A stretch of DNA of 64,000 nucleotides from Cannabis sativa (taxonomy: Eukaryota > Streptophyta > Magnoliopsida > Rosales > Cannabaceae): contig NC_083602.1 in the NCBI RefSeq assembly GCF_029168945.1, positions 90,530,027 through 90,594,026 of the forward strand, written 5' to 3'. The notes under the pieces are model-generated. The model saw only the letters and a list, made by a program, of their open reading frames with translations, was not told the DNA's origin and did not search any database. Both the position numbers and the translations under genes were made by a program. Positions 1 to 12,120 of the stretch are shown here, piece after piece (within the stretch, counting starts at the first letter, position 1; each line of letters starts with the position of its first letter).

Positions 1-1771
1 ATCCTTGTTTTTTACTATTTTGTTTTACATAATATATTTAATCCAATAGCAAACATCCTTGGAAAAGAGAAGTTTAGGTGATGATGCATTGCATTCATTT
101 ATTTATTTTTTTGCAAATATATTATTATTCAAATATCTGTCTAACCAACCAACAAGCTCATCAAACATTAGTACTATAACAATTAACAATTAAGTACATT
201 TTTGTGGTATTATATTATAAGAAAGAAAAAGGATGTGCTTATTTGTAGGAATTAATGTTATGAAATTTCTGTAGTACACCTCTTAAAAGAGTTGTTCTGG
301 TAAATTTCTTGTCTGCTTCGATATTTAGGAAGATTTTTTAGTCCATTTTTTTTTCATAATCGTGTATGTTGTAGCTATTTAGGATCCTGTAAATTTTCTA
401 TAAATTCCGAATAATTTATAGTGCTGAAAATAAAGTTCAAATAGTTACTTACTGCATGGGCACAATAAAATATTTAGACATTATTTTCAGCATTATAAAT
501 TACTCAGAATTTTCTGAAAATGTACAAGTAGTCTTAAATAACTATAACATACACGATCATGAAAAATTAAACTAAAAAACTTATGAATACAGAAACATTT
601 AAAGGGTCTACGGAAACAAACTTTTAGGGGGTGTACTATAGACATACTCCTAATGTTAATGTTATATGTGGAAGAATTGAAACATTTGTTGTGATCCTTC
701 CTTAACTGTTGCAAGTTGTGTTGGGGTCTGTAATTGGTATGGCAACCAATGGTACCCTTCTGAGTCAAATAATCTTATACAAAAAACCAGAAGAAGCTAT
801 TAAACAACAACAACAGAAGAAAAGGGAGTAAGAGACCTAAATGGAAGAATCCAAACATCATCTTGTTCTAAGTCAAAGCTTCATTCATTCATCCAAGCCA
901 CTACTGCCTCTCAAAGCTCAACTACTAAATCATTGAATCTTACACATTTTTGGACATATTTACCCAAATATGTTTATGTATGTTTGACAATGTAATAGTG
1001 TAGTTTGTTTCCCATTGAAAAGCAATTTTTCACATCTCTACAATTTTTTTTTGGATTATTAGATGATAAATATTTTGAATTCCTAATTTAACTTTTCCAC
1101 CAAAAAAAGTTTGTAGCATTTTTAGTCTCTTTCCTTTAATATATGAGTGATGATTGAAGATTGTAGAAGATAATGAAGAAAGCATTTTGTGTCATTACAT
1201 TACATCCTTAGCTAATAATCATTAAAGAAATTCCAACCAATTTGACACATCCTCATCTCATATAATCATATCAAAATACACTGCAAACTCATCCAACTAA
1301 CTCAAATAAGAGTTTCTGATAACATATTTGCATTGTTCACTTGTGTTGATTTGATTTAGTGGACTAAAAATGAACAAGCCATTTTAGAAAATATTACCTA
1401 CTTTTTTATATTGTATAAAAATTGGCCAAAATGGACAGAATCAAAAATTGCAAACTCTGTACTGAAAAATCATAGTGAATAATAAACACACTAACATTAC
1501 ATGATTTTAATGATTATTGTTATCTACTTTCTGTTCAATGTTCTGATGTAACTTTTTCCCTAGCAATACAGCAGAGCATGACAGAGAGATTAACTTCCAT
1601 TTTCTATCAATAAATAACAAAGTTGATCTAGAAAAACCATACAAACACAATCAATAATCAACTAAAAAAAACAGAAAGAAATACAGCATAGCATAATGTC
1701 ATGCCCATAGCCTCATATTACCTAATAAATTTTATGCTTTCGAGTTGGAAAGCAAGCAGTAGTGTTTCGTC
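1..1771. other. AT-rich spacer downstream of the WD40 gene
   Basis: No coding region is supported here. Short open frames lack plant codon structure and overlap a foldback element at 261-655. The stretch from about 1500 to 1771 probably holds the 3' untranslated region of the minus-strand WD40-type gene, whose stop codon is at 1772-1774. Nothing else is recognised. Confidence 0.6.
261..655. mobile_element. Foldback MITE, Mutator-like, family with the 35.2 kb copy
   Basis: A 395-bp imperfect palindrome with arms of about 180 bp folding on a centre near 455-460. It is flanked by a perfect 9-bp direct repeat, ttaatgtta, at 252-260 and 656-664. The left terminus reads tgaaatttctgtagtacacc, and the inverted right arm carries ctatagtacacc. 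It has no coding capacity. A 9-bp target duplication with long inverted arms is the hallmark of non-autonomous Mutator-like elements. A related copy lies at 35243-35594, with the same gtagtacacc motif and a different 9-bp duplication. Confidence 0.75.
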
Positions 1772-4700
1772 TTAAGACAAATGCTTCCATATCGCCGGGC
1801 GATCTCTGGATATCAGAAGAGTGCGAGATGCTGAATAATCGAAAGACGGTGAATACATATCATCAGGGCCAACAATTTCTCTAACCATTTGAGACTTATC
1901 TTCATCGCTTGTATACGGATCAAGATCGTTGTCTGTACATGTATCGAATACAAACAGCCCCAATCCACTAACAGCCATGACATGATTCGAATTTCCCCAA
2001 ACTTGAGTGATTGCTGAATAATGGCTATCGGCATTGCATTCAGGCAACGAGTAAGTGCTGAATAGCTTCTGCTTACGCAGCGAAAATTGCTGCACTTCTG
2101 AGGTGGACTGCCTTTTCACCCCTGATGTTCTCACGTTTGAGCAACCAAGAAAGACAGAATCCCCACGTGAGAAAACCGACTGTACATTCACACCGAGCTT
2201 TGGTATCTTAAGACCTATACCAGATGGGTTGCGAAAGTCCATAATGTTAATGGTGTCTTGAGTGCAGAATACACCATCGTTTCCCTCGGCTTCTGATGAA
2301 CTTAGCCTGCATTTAAGATATCTAACTCTTAGAAAACATAGTATAACATGAGCAAAGGAAGAAACCAAGGATCAAAAGAAAGGGGAAATAAGTATGTACC
2401 TTTGTCGAACACCTCCACCGAGCTCAGCATCAGTATTATTCACATGAAAAGCAGAGATTTTTCGACCAGATAAGGAAACTGATTGTAATGCTTGAGGGCT
2501 GATGGAGTTTACATCCCAAAGAGAGATAGTTTCAGCTTCAGCAATGGCTACTTTTCCTCTATTTCTCCACTGCAAGGGGCTTGAATAATCCATTGTTGAC
2601 ACAGGCTTTGATACACCCCATTCCATCATTTCTTCTCCATCACGAATGTCAAATATTCTCACCGCTCTCTGAGAGCTAGAAGTTAAAGCAATAAGAGATC
2701 CACAAGGTCTATACCACCATTGTCGAGTTTCTGGATCCATAGGATTGGACAAGGAATTTCTGTGTGAAATATTGTTCGGTAAGGGACCAAGCACTGTTCT
2801 TGAAGGTGGTGGTACTCTTTCAAAATAAGAAGCATGCACTTCTTTGGTGTAGAAATCCCACGAGCAAAAACCCGAATCCAAAGCATTCCCCGCAGATGCA
2901 GCCACAACATACCTTCCCGAACATCCATCTGCACTAGGAGCTCGAATTACCCAACAGTCTCTCCATATACCAGGAGATACTCCAGCAGGAGGCTTGTACA
3001 CCGCCTTTTCCTAAAATTTGTTAATAAATCATTAGCCAATAAGATAAAATACTAGACATTTTACCTATAATGTATGTTCATATCGATAAAACTTATACAC
3101 AGGTTAAGACAAGTACCTCATTGTTAACAATATCATAAAAAGTACACGAACCATCATCATGAGCAAGGAGAACCGACTCGCCTTCAGACACAAACCAGCC
3201 TCCTGTTGATGTTTTGCAGCCTATTTCATTCACCTGGTAAATACTATTTTCCTCAGTTTCATCATCAACCATCTGTCTATTCTCCTGATCTTCAAATTCA
3301 TCAATTGCTTCATCGGCTGTTAGAAGAAGCTCGGCATTTTCTTTCTGAATCATTATGTCCGAAGAACATCCCCCAGCTTCCAACTCTACACCATCAGCTT
3401 CTTCTGCATCATAACATTCCATACCAGCATTCATTTCCCTTGTTGTGATTTTCGTTCCCTCCTTATTCAAGGAAGCCAAGAATTCTATTGCTATTGGGTT
3501 ATCATCAATGGAACTCAATGGCTTATCAACTGCCTTCGATTCAACACTTTGAGAATTTGTTGATGAGGGTTTTAATGATATAACCCGATTTCTGAGCAAT
3601 TTATGATGTGGAAACAGTCTAGCTTCCAATTCATCACTGTTTAAACCGTTCACCGAGCTTTTACTGTTGTCCACCAGATCAAGCTGATCGCTCACAACAG
3701 TTTTCACCTTCTGATCACCAATCTCATTTCCTTTCAAAGTGCTTAACTTCGAACCAGAATCACCAGCAACACGACCCATAGCTTTCTCAATCCCCGAAAT
3801 CTTGTCTTGAATATCCGAAAGTATCACCTTTGACTCATCTGGTTTATTCAAATCCAACATCTCCTTAGTCCTCTTGATATCAGAAGCAATTCTCTTAACC
3901 TTCCCTTCTAAGAAAGCAAGCTTCTCATGTAGCTTACTCGGATAACTATTACAATCCCGACCATCAACACCAGCTTCACTTACCTTTCCCTCCTTAGCAA
4001 CATCCAAAACATTTACAGACTTCTCCTCCATCTCCTTCTTCCCAAAGCTTTCATCTTTAGCAAGCTTCAAAGGCAAGTCATCTATCTCCACCTTTACTCG
4101 AGCTTTCTTTGCGCTCTCTTTCTTGATACAATTCGCCATAGCCTTACCAACATCAACTCCATTCCTCAAATCTAAGCTTGTATCATTCTTCCCATTTCCA
4201 CACTTTTCACTTTCCATTGTTTTCCCTTCCCAAACCCCACGAACCTTACTCATTTTCTCCGAAATCACACCACTAACTTTACTATCCCTAAAAACCCTAA
4301 TTCCATTCGAGCCCAATTCGCTACTTTTCGAGCCCAAATCACCAAATCTCTTCTTCTGCTTCCCACAATCCGAAACCCTAGAACCTTCAAAACTTTTTCC
4401 AGTGCTCGAAAAAGCCCTATCGGTTCTATCCACCGAAACCCTCCGCTCCTTTCGGACATCCAACACCATCCTCGAAAAATCAGACGGGCTAGGGCTTCGA
4501 CCTCTCGGCCCAGACGACGAAGTGGACCACCGAGTCCGAGCATCGCCTCCGGTCACTCCCCCAGACACAAAAGCCTTATCTACACGTGTCACAGGTCGGA
4601 TAGCAGGTTTCTGAACCTTGGAAGTGATCCCAGACCCATTCTCCTTTCCAGTAGAAAACCTACTGTCTGAAATGGGAATCGGAGTAATTGCCTTAAAGGA

Positions 4701-4778
4701 CTTACCAGTTGCAGCAATTTTGGGTCCGGCAGTACGACCGGACCGGTCTTTAATACGGCGAGAAGAGGCGGCGGACAT
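1772..4778 (-). CDS. WD40-repeat-like protein, At4g14310-type (3 coding exons)
   Basis: Coding exons 4778-3117, 3010-2400 and 2306-1772 join in frame through GT-AG introns to give about 935 residues, ending in TAA. The first ~550 residues are low-complexity, rich in Ser, Lys and Glu, with a likely coiled coil around residues 280-345 (leucine/lysine heptads after KLHEKLAFLEGKVKRI). The C-terminal ~380 residues are WD40-like: FYDIVNNE, SLWDVNSISPQ, RIFDIRDGEEM and LFVFDTCTDN are typical strand-turn segments. The architecture matches the single-copy plant transducin/WD40 family of Arabidopsis At4g14310, described as interacting with a kinesin-14; that name is from memory. The start ATG at 4778 is the first in-frame Met (MSAASSRRIKDRSGRT). 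Leader introns are likely between about 4816 and 5300. The biochemical role is not evident from the sequence. Confidence 0.85.
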
Positions 4779-4816
4779 GAAATAATTTCAAAAACCAACT
4801 CCAAATAGCTCACTGC

Positions 4817-5400
4817 CTGAAGAAATCAGCAAAAAAATTAAAAATTTAAAATAAATTCAAGTCGAAAAAGAACAATCAATCAGTAAAGGCAAATACTTTC
4901 AAGTTAAAACACCATACCAAATCATCAAAAACATTAGCATATAATCCCAAACAATACAAATAAAGCAAAAAATCATACTCAGCAAAAACCATTGTTTAAA
5001 TTTAAGAAAACTTAATCATCTTCTTCTTATGAACTAACTAGTTTTTAACAGAACAATCGAAAGGTTAATGCAAACCCATATATATTATTCAAAGAGTAAA
5101 ACAAATAATTCGAACCCGTTAGAATGGTCCAATCTCTAAATTTCCAGATCTTCTTGGCCGGAGGTGGTGGTCTCAGTCTGAAACAGAGAAGAAGAGATTA
5201 GGGTTATAATCACATCAATAAAATAAAATAAAATTCGAGTCTTAATTAGAACAATCAATGAGTAAAGGTGAAAACTTTAAGTTAAAATTGCATACCAAAT
5301 CATCAAAGACTGAAGTTTGAACTTTCAAAAACCCTAAAAAATGATTTATTGTCGTCTTCTCTTCTCTTCTCTGTTCTGAAAATGATTTTTTGAGTTGGGT
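4817..5400 (-). other. 5' leader and promoter of the WD40-type gene, with a direct duplication
   Basis: On the minus strand a good acceptor (TTTCTTCAG) precedes the first coding exon at about 4816, and another (CTCTGTTTCAG) lies near 5177. Candidate donors GATTTG|GTATG occur twice, near 4919 and 5295, inside a ~75-bp direct repeat (about 4858-4931 and 5233-5308). This suggests one or two leader introns with alternative first exons. Transcript ends cannot be fixed from sequence. Confidence 0.45.
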
Positions 5401-6042
5401 TAGTATGAGTTTGAGCGGGATCTATATTTTGATTTACAACATTTTTTTTTTTTTTAATTTTGAAAGTTTGTGTCTTTACTTTTCCATTTTTAATTACCCA
5501 TTTTACCCTTGACTTTTGTTAAAATAAAAAAAAAAAATTAAGAAAATTAACGAGTGAGCTGTGTCTGAATTTGGGAAAAAATATATGTACATATTATTAT
5601 TACATCATTTTAAAATATGGGACACCAAAATTCAATGTATGTACATATTAATGATGTAGATTTGGTGCTTCTTTTTGGTGTTGGGAGAGAGCAAAAAATT
5701 CCAATTACAAGGGTAGCATTATTTTGAATTAATAGGGGTATCAATAATTGTTGTGTGATTTGTTCTTATTGAGGTTGTATTATAGCAAATGTCAAACCTA
5801 AATCTAACTTATTAATTATTTGTGTCAAAAACTAAAACTCAAAGTCAACCTATTTATATTAGAGTTGATCCGATCTGACTCGTTTATATAAAGAATCATT
5901 CTTAGTTTTGATTAACTTATCAACTTAAAACATGTTTACAATCTTGTTATGACAAATATATAAGTAATTTAATATGTTTAAAAAATATAATTTACATGTA
6001 GTAATATAATATATTTATGAGTGTATAATTTTACATATGTCA
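5401..6042. other. AT-rich intergenic spacer
   Basis: No gene or structured repeat is recognised between the WD40-type gene promoter and the copia remnant. The sequence is dominated by A/T runs. Confidence 0.5.
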
Positions 6043-6263
6043 TATTACGGAAATAATGAGAGAATCTAAATATTATTATTAATGTGTTGAATGAATTTCA
6101 AAATGAAGAACAAGGTCTTATATAGGATACAAAGATCAGTAAGGTCTAAACCATCTAACCACCGTGCATAACATAAAACGATTTACAACCTTAACTAACC
6201 AAGAATCTAATAACGAGTAACTAACTCAACAATAAAGACAATAAAAAAAGTAAAAGTTTGTTA
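6043..6263 (-). repeat. 3' LTR of the copia remnant
   Basis: This is the left-hand LTR in window orientation. It starts after the tgtca duplication and ends at the polypurine tract (6264-6273). It aligns end to end with 6863-7082. Confidence 0.85.
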
Positions 6264-6270
6264 CCCCCTC

Positions 6271-6489
6271 TCAAGATGGACCATATATATCATGTATGGA
6301 CATCTTGAAAAGGTGAGAAGTAAGTGTTGGAGACGGGAGAGGGTTTGTAAATATGTCGGCAAGTTGTAGATTACTTCTAACTGGTATGAGGCGAATGGCA
6401 GACGAGACAATCTTTTCGCGTATGAAATGGCGATCCAATTCGATGTGCTTGGTCCTTTTATGAAATGTAGGAATGTTAGCTATCTGCAT
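6271..6489 (-). pseudogene. Copia polyprotein C-terminal fragment (RNase H end)
   Basis: About 72 codons contain the conserved end of the copia RNase H domain: KHIELDRHFIREKI followed by LQLADIFTNPLPSPT, diverged from the usual HIEIDCHFVREK and ADIFTKPL pattern. The upstream gag, integrase and reverse transcriptase are missing, so the element cannot move by itself. It lies just inside the 3' LTR, as expected. Confidence 0.85.
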
Positions 6490-6862
6490 AGCAGACTGAT
6501 CAATGTGGAGACACTAGCAAAAACGGTTGTGGTGTCCAAAATGTAGAGCCCATTAATCAATTCACCTTTGTCAATCATCTTCTTGGTGTGAATTTCTTGC
6601 ATGTAAAATTTGTTAGCAAAAAAATTTATGACAAGATTATTCCCAACTATTAGACAGCTAACATATATTATTTTATATTAGAAAGTAGGAACATAAAGCA
6701 CATTAGTAAGAATAAGTTGATTTGTAATATGGACATTTCCACTTTTGTAATATGAATTCTTCACTTCAGACTGAAACGTTGCCAGAGAAGAAGCATAACA
6801 CAACAAGAGAAAATGGAGAAACTAGGATATGAGGGAAGCATAACTCTCTTGTTCTGATGCCA

Positions 6863-7082
6863 TATTGCGGAAGTAATGAGAGAATCTAAACATTATTATT
6901 AATGTGTTGAATGAATTACAAAGGGAAGAATAAGGTCTTATATAAGATACAAATATCAGCAAGGTCTAAGCCAACTAACTACCGTACATAACAAAGAACG
7001 GTTAACAACCTTAACTAACCAAGAATCTAATAACTGGTAACTAACTCAATGATAGAGACAATAAAAAGATAAAAGTCTGTTA
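6863..7082 (-). repeat. 5' LTR of the copia remnant
   Basis: This is the right-hand LTR. On the minus strand it is followed at 6862-6851 by the tRNA-Met-type primer-binding site and is bordered outside by tgtca at 7083-7087. Confidence 0.85.
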
Positions 7083-7087
7083 TGTCA

Positions 7088-8076
7088 TTATCGTGTCATT
7101 TTCAGATTAAGAATGTCAACCTGAAAATGGTCTGTTTAATAAACGAGTTAGCCATGTAGATCCAAAAATGGCACAAACTCATTTAAGACAAATCTAAACT
7201 TGTTTATTTCTTGTGAATTTTGAGTCGCATTATCGTGTCTAACCCAAATTGTCACCTTTACTTGCAAAGACTACTATATTGACGTTTTTATTTTTAGAGC
7301 TTCAAAAATTACAATTAAAATTTTCTTATACATTTATATTTGCTTGTTTTGAAGAAAACTCAAAATAATTTATTATTATAATACAGTTCATGAATTATTA
7401 TTTTGTTATAAAAAATGCACTTATAAGTAGTGATTAAAAACAATATAGTAGTACACTTATCTTAATTAGTCAAAAATATTAAAAATTTATCAATAAAAAA
7501 TGAATTATTCATTTATCAAGGCTGCTATTCACTATTTTGCTTTGTAATTTAACATGTTTTGTGCAAAGAGAAGAGATTAATATGTTGTAACTTGTAAGAG
7601 TCTTCCTTTCCAATAAACCTAGGATAAAATTTTCAATGCCTATATGATCTATCCCATATGTGAAGATATAATTTTCCAATTAATAAATGCAATACCTTGA
7701 TAAATGCAATACCTTTTTCATTGTACATTGATCCTAATCAATGTTCATCATCATATCACCACCAGAAGAAATAAGAAATAAAAAGTAAAATTAGTTCCAA
7801 CAATTTGCTTTGAGTATATGATCTACAAGAACACAAACATTTTGCCACAATGTTCACAATTCAAAATTTTAATTTAATTTGTTCTTGAAGCATGGGGTGT
7901 ACCAAGTTTACACAAAGTATCTTATCTTCAACACCAATAAGGCACCATTTCAATTAAGAGAGCTCGAAAGGAAAAGCTCCCAACAAAACACGAGTTTCAG
8001 ATCGAATGCCAAGAATCCAAGCCACCACCAAATCAAACATCAAAATAATGCTCGGAAGCTTTCATGCTATATCTTT
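7088..8076. other. Spacer between copia remnant and the TAF15b-like gene
   Basis: AT-rich sequence without a supported gene. The last few hundred bases probably include the 3' untranslated region of the minus-strand TAF15b-like gene, whose stop is at 8077-8079. Confidence 0.5.
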
Positions 8077-10919
8077 TCAGTGGCGGTGCCTACTCCGGTC
8101 ACGATCCCTGTCTCTGTCCCGGTCCCTATCCCGCCCGTACTCTCTATCTCGGTCACGATCATAATCTCGGTCACGATCCCTTCCCCTATCTCGTTCTCTG
8201 CTGCGACTCCTACGCCTATCTCTATCATCTCGTTCTCTGTTCCTACCGCTTTCCTTATCATCCCGTTCTCTTCCTCTGTCTCTACTTCTTTCTCTACCAT
8301 CTCTGTCAACAACACCTGCATAATGCAATTTGGTCAATAAACGAAGTCTCCACATCTTAATAAAGCTGCATACACCTTAAATCCTCTTAATTAAAGATAA
8401 AAGGATATTTTTCACAAAATTAGATGACATAATCTAACAGTTCAATAGATACAAATGGAAAAGGCTGGTTGGGCAAAGTATAGTTTTGAGCTCAGACCTG
8501 GTGAGAGCACAACTCAAAATTAAATGAGTAAAATCATGAAAAATTAATAGTGTTCAATCAAATTGACAAGGCTCTCCTCTAATCAAACCTAATGGACAAT
8601 GGATAAAATGCAACAGCCTTTCAAAATATCAGCAGATTAAAAGCACAATTTCCATGTTATTCCGTTTCGAATGAGAATCTAGACAAGTACTCTTGAATGT
8701 TTACATGCCAAGAAGAAATTACCTAGTTCCTCCACTTCCCAACCAGCACGTCCAGCACCAGGAAGTGTCCTTCCAGCATCAGCTTGCTGTGTTTTCACAC
8801 GAAACTTTTTCTTGAGATAGCCAAACTCATCATACATCTCACCATCATCCTGAAATCAGCAAAGAGAAAAAAAAAAAAGATCAAAAAAAAAAAAAAACAA
8901 AAGGAAAGAAAGGAGCCCAAAAGAATGTATCCCCTGCTGGAACAAATAGCTCTTACCTCCTCAGCCTCCCGCCGACGGCGTTTAGTTTCTTCTAGTTCTT
9001 CCTCATCAAGCTCTTTGTAACCTCCCCCACGTCCTCCTCTGTCAAATAATTTAATAAATGCGTCTTTATAAAAAAAAATGTGTATATATGTATACACTAG
9101 CCCTTTTTCTAGCATGATTTGATGTAAGTAGACAAGGCAAAAAAATGAACAAAATGATAAAATGAAGCAATTATCTTAAAGCGCCAGTGCCCCTAGTTAA
9201 AATATACCTAATTTTCATTTGTAAATTGACACATAACTCCAGTGTCTCCAGTACCACAAGTTAAAAAAAATAAACATACTGAATATGTGAAGCAATTCTC
9301 TTGTGGAACCACTAATTGTAAATATACATTTTCAAATAAAAACAACTCTAGTGTCTCCGGTACCATAAATTAATATTAACAAAAGAGAGTTGATATGAAC
9401 AAAAACAAAGCAAACTAACCTTACACCACCTTCATTGTGACCAGGTTTATTTGTGTTGCAAATATTGCACTTTGTACGCTTTGCCCAGTTGATATTGCCA
9501 CACCTAGCAAAATAATGAAGAAGCAATATGTAAATTGCCACATGCACTTGCACTCTATAGCGCATTCATGACATTAATCGTATAATATTTTTTAATTTCA
9601 TGCGTACTAAATATCTGTCATGAAAATACTTGGAGCAAATAACACAACATAAAACTAAGATTCATTAACCATTGATCAAATAAGTTCTACAATGTCCTTA
9701 ACACATAATAATAAAATGTTTAAAAAGTGTTTAGCAAACGATTATTATTTTGTTCAGCTCTCATACGTCACAATTTACAGGTGATTTCACATTATCTTCA
9801 TCTAAATAATTAATACTGCAAATTCCATTAAAAAAAGAACGAGAATTAAGACAATCCAGCACACAAGATCATAATCCAAAGCTTACACTAGAAAATCCAT
9901 CAACAAAAAGCATGAGAATTAAGAAAATCCAACACAGAAGATCATAATATAAGCTTACATTGGACAAGACCAATCATTAGGACCAAAGAGTCCTGCAGGA
10001 GCAGCAGCACCAGCTGATCGGCCAGGACCTCCAGATTCTTGGCCACGACCTCGGCCACGTCCACCACCCCCGAAGCCACCTCCAGAAGCTCCTGTTGGGC
10101 GAGCAGTTCCACATCGATTGCAAACACCGCGAAACGCAAAGTTCACATTGGAACAACTACTACAATAACCAAGCATGAGAAGTTTCAGTGATGAATCTAT
10201 AAGCATATCTATGCAACAAATTACGAAAGGAGCAAGAATGAGCAGCTCACCAATATCACATCACAGACCTTGTATTTGGGCACATCCAATCTCCATCTTG
10301 TTGCCACGCTTTTCCAGGAACATCACCCCGGCCTCTACCCCGACCACCAGCCCCATTCAAATCACCAGATTCTTCTTCAGCTCCAACATAATCAGCAACA
10401 ACACTCGGCATTTGAACGCCAAGTGTTGGTGCTGCTGCTGGCATATCTACAACAGTATTATATGCGTGGTCATTGTTTTTCGATTCAGCAATGTGAACGC
10501 CGATAATACTACCATGAAAATCCTTATTGTTAAACCACTCAACAGCAGCAATAGCAGCATGTGGATCCTCATAAGTAACAGTAGCATCTCCTTTTGGCTC
10601 ATTTGTCACCTTATCTCGATAAAACCATATTTTCGGTCTACCAGTCCGCTTGTCTTTCTGTAAAGTACCATGAAACAAAATCAAACATTAAAGAAGAACA
10701 AATGTACTAAACAAAACACAAATCAAAATATGGCAAACGTAAGACTATCACAGATTAAACGTAATGTAATTCTCAATAATACCTGATCAAACTCCATACC
10801 TTAAGCAACCCAATGGTCCCAAAAAATTCAGCCACCATATTTTCATCAACCCCATCAGGCAAATTGCAAACATACACAGACCCATTTGAGGGGACTCCTT
10901 TTCCTGCATGGTTAGCCAT
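8077..10919 (-). CDS. TAF15b: TAF15b-like RNA-binding protein (RRM plus two RanBP2 zinc fingers)
   Basis: Seven coding exons (10919-10800, 10657-10269, 10156-9959, 9503-9420, 9038-8957, 8849-8723, 8315-8077) join in frame to about 412 residues with GT-AG introns. The RRM spans roughly 13-95 (RNP2 VYVCNL at 15-20, RNP1 KGDATVTY at 62-69). Two RanBP2-type zinc fingers follow, with Cys 166/171/182/185 and Cys 234/237/248/251, each led by a DW[MS]C motif. RGG-rich linkers separate them, and the last ~78 residues are a highly charged Arg/Asp-rich tail. This order matches plant TAF15b, a TFIID-associated FET-like protein acting in the nucleus in transcription and RNA metabolism. The start MANHAGKGVPSNGSVYV is the first Met before the RRM. 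A leader intron is likely at 10950-11294. The exon 3 donor region is tandemly duplicated (see findings). Confidence 0.9.
9842..9961 (-). repeat. Tandem duplication spanning a 5' splice site in the TAF15b-like gene
   Basis: Two ~72-bp copies, starting at about 9841 and 9914, share gagaattaag and agatcataat blocks. Each contains a GTAAGCTT donor-like sequence on the minus strand. The exon-proximal donor (GT at 9958-9957) is the one that keeps the reading frame. Confidence 0.7.
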
Positions 10920-10949
10920 TGATCTCCACCTTCATACCAAGTCCCAACA

Positions 10950-11294
10950 CTGTAAAACGATACACTTATTCATTCCCAAAATATATAATTTAAAAGAAAC
11001 CTAATTCATAGCCATCACAACAATCCATCAAAAAATTAAGTAAATAAAATACTATAATTCAAACGTACACAATCCTAGATCAGCTTCGATAATAAATTAA
11101 AGACCAAAGTAGCAAACCCAGAAAATAAAATTTGGGGGAAATTAATAAAAAAGCTAAATTGATTAAAATAGATTCGTTCCTCAATGCAAAAAACAACACT
11201 GCTCTCTCTATATCTCTCTCGTGATAGTGAGCAGGTAGGAATTTTAATTGATAAATTGAAAAGTGAAGGGAATCAAAAGAGAAGAGTAATGTAC
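10950..11294 (-). other. Predicted leader intron of the TAF15b-like gene
   Basis: On the minus strand, CGTTTAAG|GTACAT at 11295/11294 and TTTTACAG|TGTTGG at 10950/10949 give a consistent GT-AG intron 30 bp upstream of the start codon. First-intron leaders are common in plant RNA-binding protein genes. This is a prediction without transcript support. Confidence 0.55.
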
Positions 11295-11571
11295 CTTAAA
11301 CGAAGCGCTGGAAAGGATTGAGTGGCGTTGTTGGATCGGAATTTCTTCGTAGCTGGGTAGCAATGGCGATTATCTGATGGGAAGGAAGGAAAGTGGTGAA
11401 CCCTAATTTTAATTGAATTTCATATTCTCTTTCTCTCTCTATTTTTGACCAATTATAAAAACAGTGAGAAACTCAGAAAGGGAAATGGGCCCTCTTGGCC
11501 CACTACTTCATAATAAACACTAATGCAACTCTTTTCTTTTGGTATAATTTATAGAGCAATTTGCGGCGAAA

Positions 11572-11757
11572 CCCCCTTATGTTTTGATTTTTATACACTT
11601 AATCCCCTTATCTTTATTTTTGGTGGCAAAACCCCCTTATGTTTTAATTTTTATACACTTAACCCCCTTATCTTTTTTTTTGGTGGCAAAAACCCCTTAT
11701 GTTTTAATTTTTATACACTTAACCCTCTTATCTTTTTTTTGGTGGCAAAACCCTTCA
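11572..11757 (+). repeat. 60-bp tandem array, left arm (3 units)
   Basis: Units start at about 11572, 11632 and 11692, with an exact 60-bp period and few differences. The outermost unit carries gttttgattttt and tctttatttttgg, variants also seen in the outermost unit of the opposite arm. Confidence 0.85.
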
Positions 11758-11940
11758 GTTTACTTTTCTTTGCAAATTTAAAGTTTTAGTTAAATATTAC
11801 CGTTAAATACTAACTGGATTACTACTGTATCGACTTCGAGGTTTTACCGTTACATATACAAAGGTGTATACAGTGGTCATCCAGTTGATATTTAACGGTA
11901 ATATTTAACTGGCGTGTCAAATTTGCAAAGAAAAATAAAC

Positions 11941-12120
11941 ATAAGGGGGTTTTGCCACCAAAAAAAGATAAGAGGGTAAAGTGTATAAAAATTAAAACAT
12001 AAGGGGGTTTTGCCACAAAAAAAAAAGATAAGGGGGTTAAGTGTATAAAAATTAAAACATAAAGGGGTTTTGCCACCAAAAATAAAGATAAGGGGGTTAA
12101 GTGTATAAAAATCAAAACAC
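11941..12120 (-). repeat. 60-bp tandem array, right arm (3 inverted units)
   Basis: Three 60-bp units in inverse orientation to those at 11572-11757. The outermost unit (12061-12120) shares the aaaaatcaaaac variant with the outermost left unit. Confidence 0.85.

Larger units (their letters stand above)
6043..7082 (-). mobile_element. Internally deleted Ty1/copia LTR retrotransposon
   Basis: Two LTRs of about 220 bp (6043-6263 and 6863-7082) differ at roughly a tenth of positions by eye and are bounded by a perfect 5-bp target duplication, tgtca, at 6038-6042 and 7083-7087. Read on the minus strand, the 5' LTR (right) is followed directly by a primer-binding site TGGCATCAGAAC, close to the initiator-tRNA-Met type used by plant copia elements. 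The 3' LTR (left) is preceded by a polypurine tract GAGAGGGGG. Only ~600 bp of interior remain, carrying the last part of the copia polyprotein. The element is dead but structurally very readable. Confidence 0.85.

Noticed and set aside
493..768. A 91-residue minus-strand frame
   Set aside because: It overlaps the arm of the foldback element 261-655 and shows no protein family feature.
8064..8360. Plus-strand frames opposite the Arg/Asp-rich tail
   Set aside because: They are antisense shadows of the repetitive RD codons of the TAF15b-like last exon.
11523..12115. Repetitive hydrophobic proteins (VAKPPYVLIFIHL-type)
   Set aside because: They are translations of the 60-bp tandem units of a foldback transposon, appear on both strands, and have no family hallmark.
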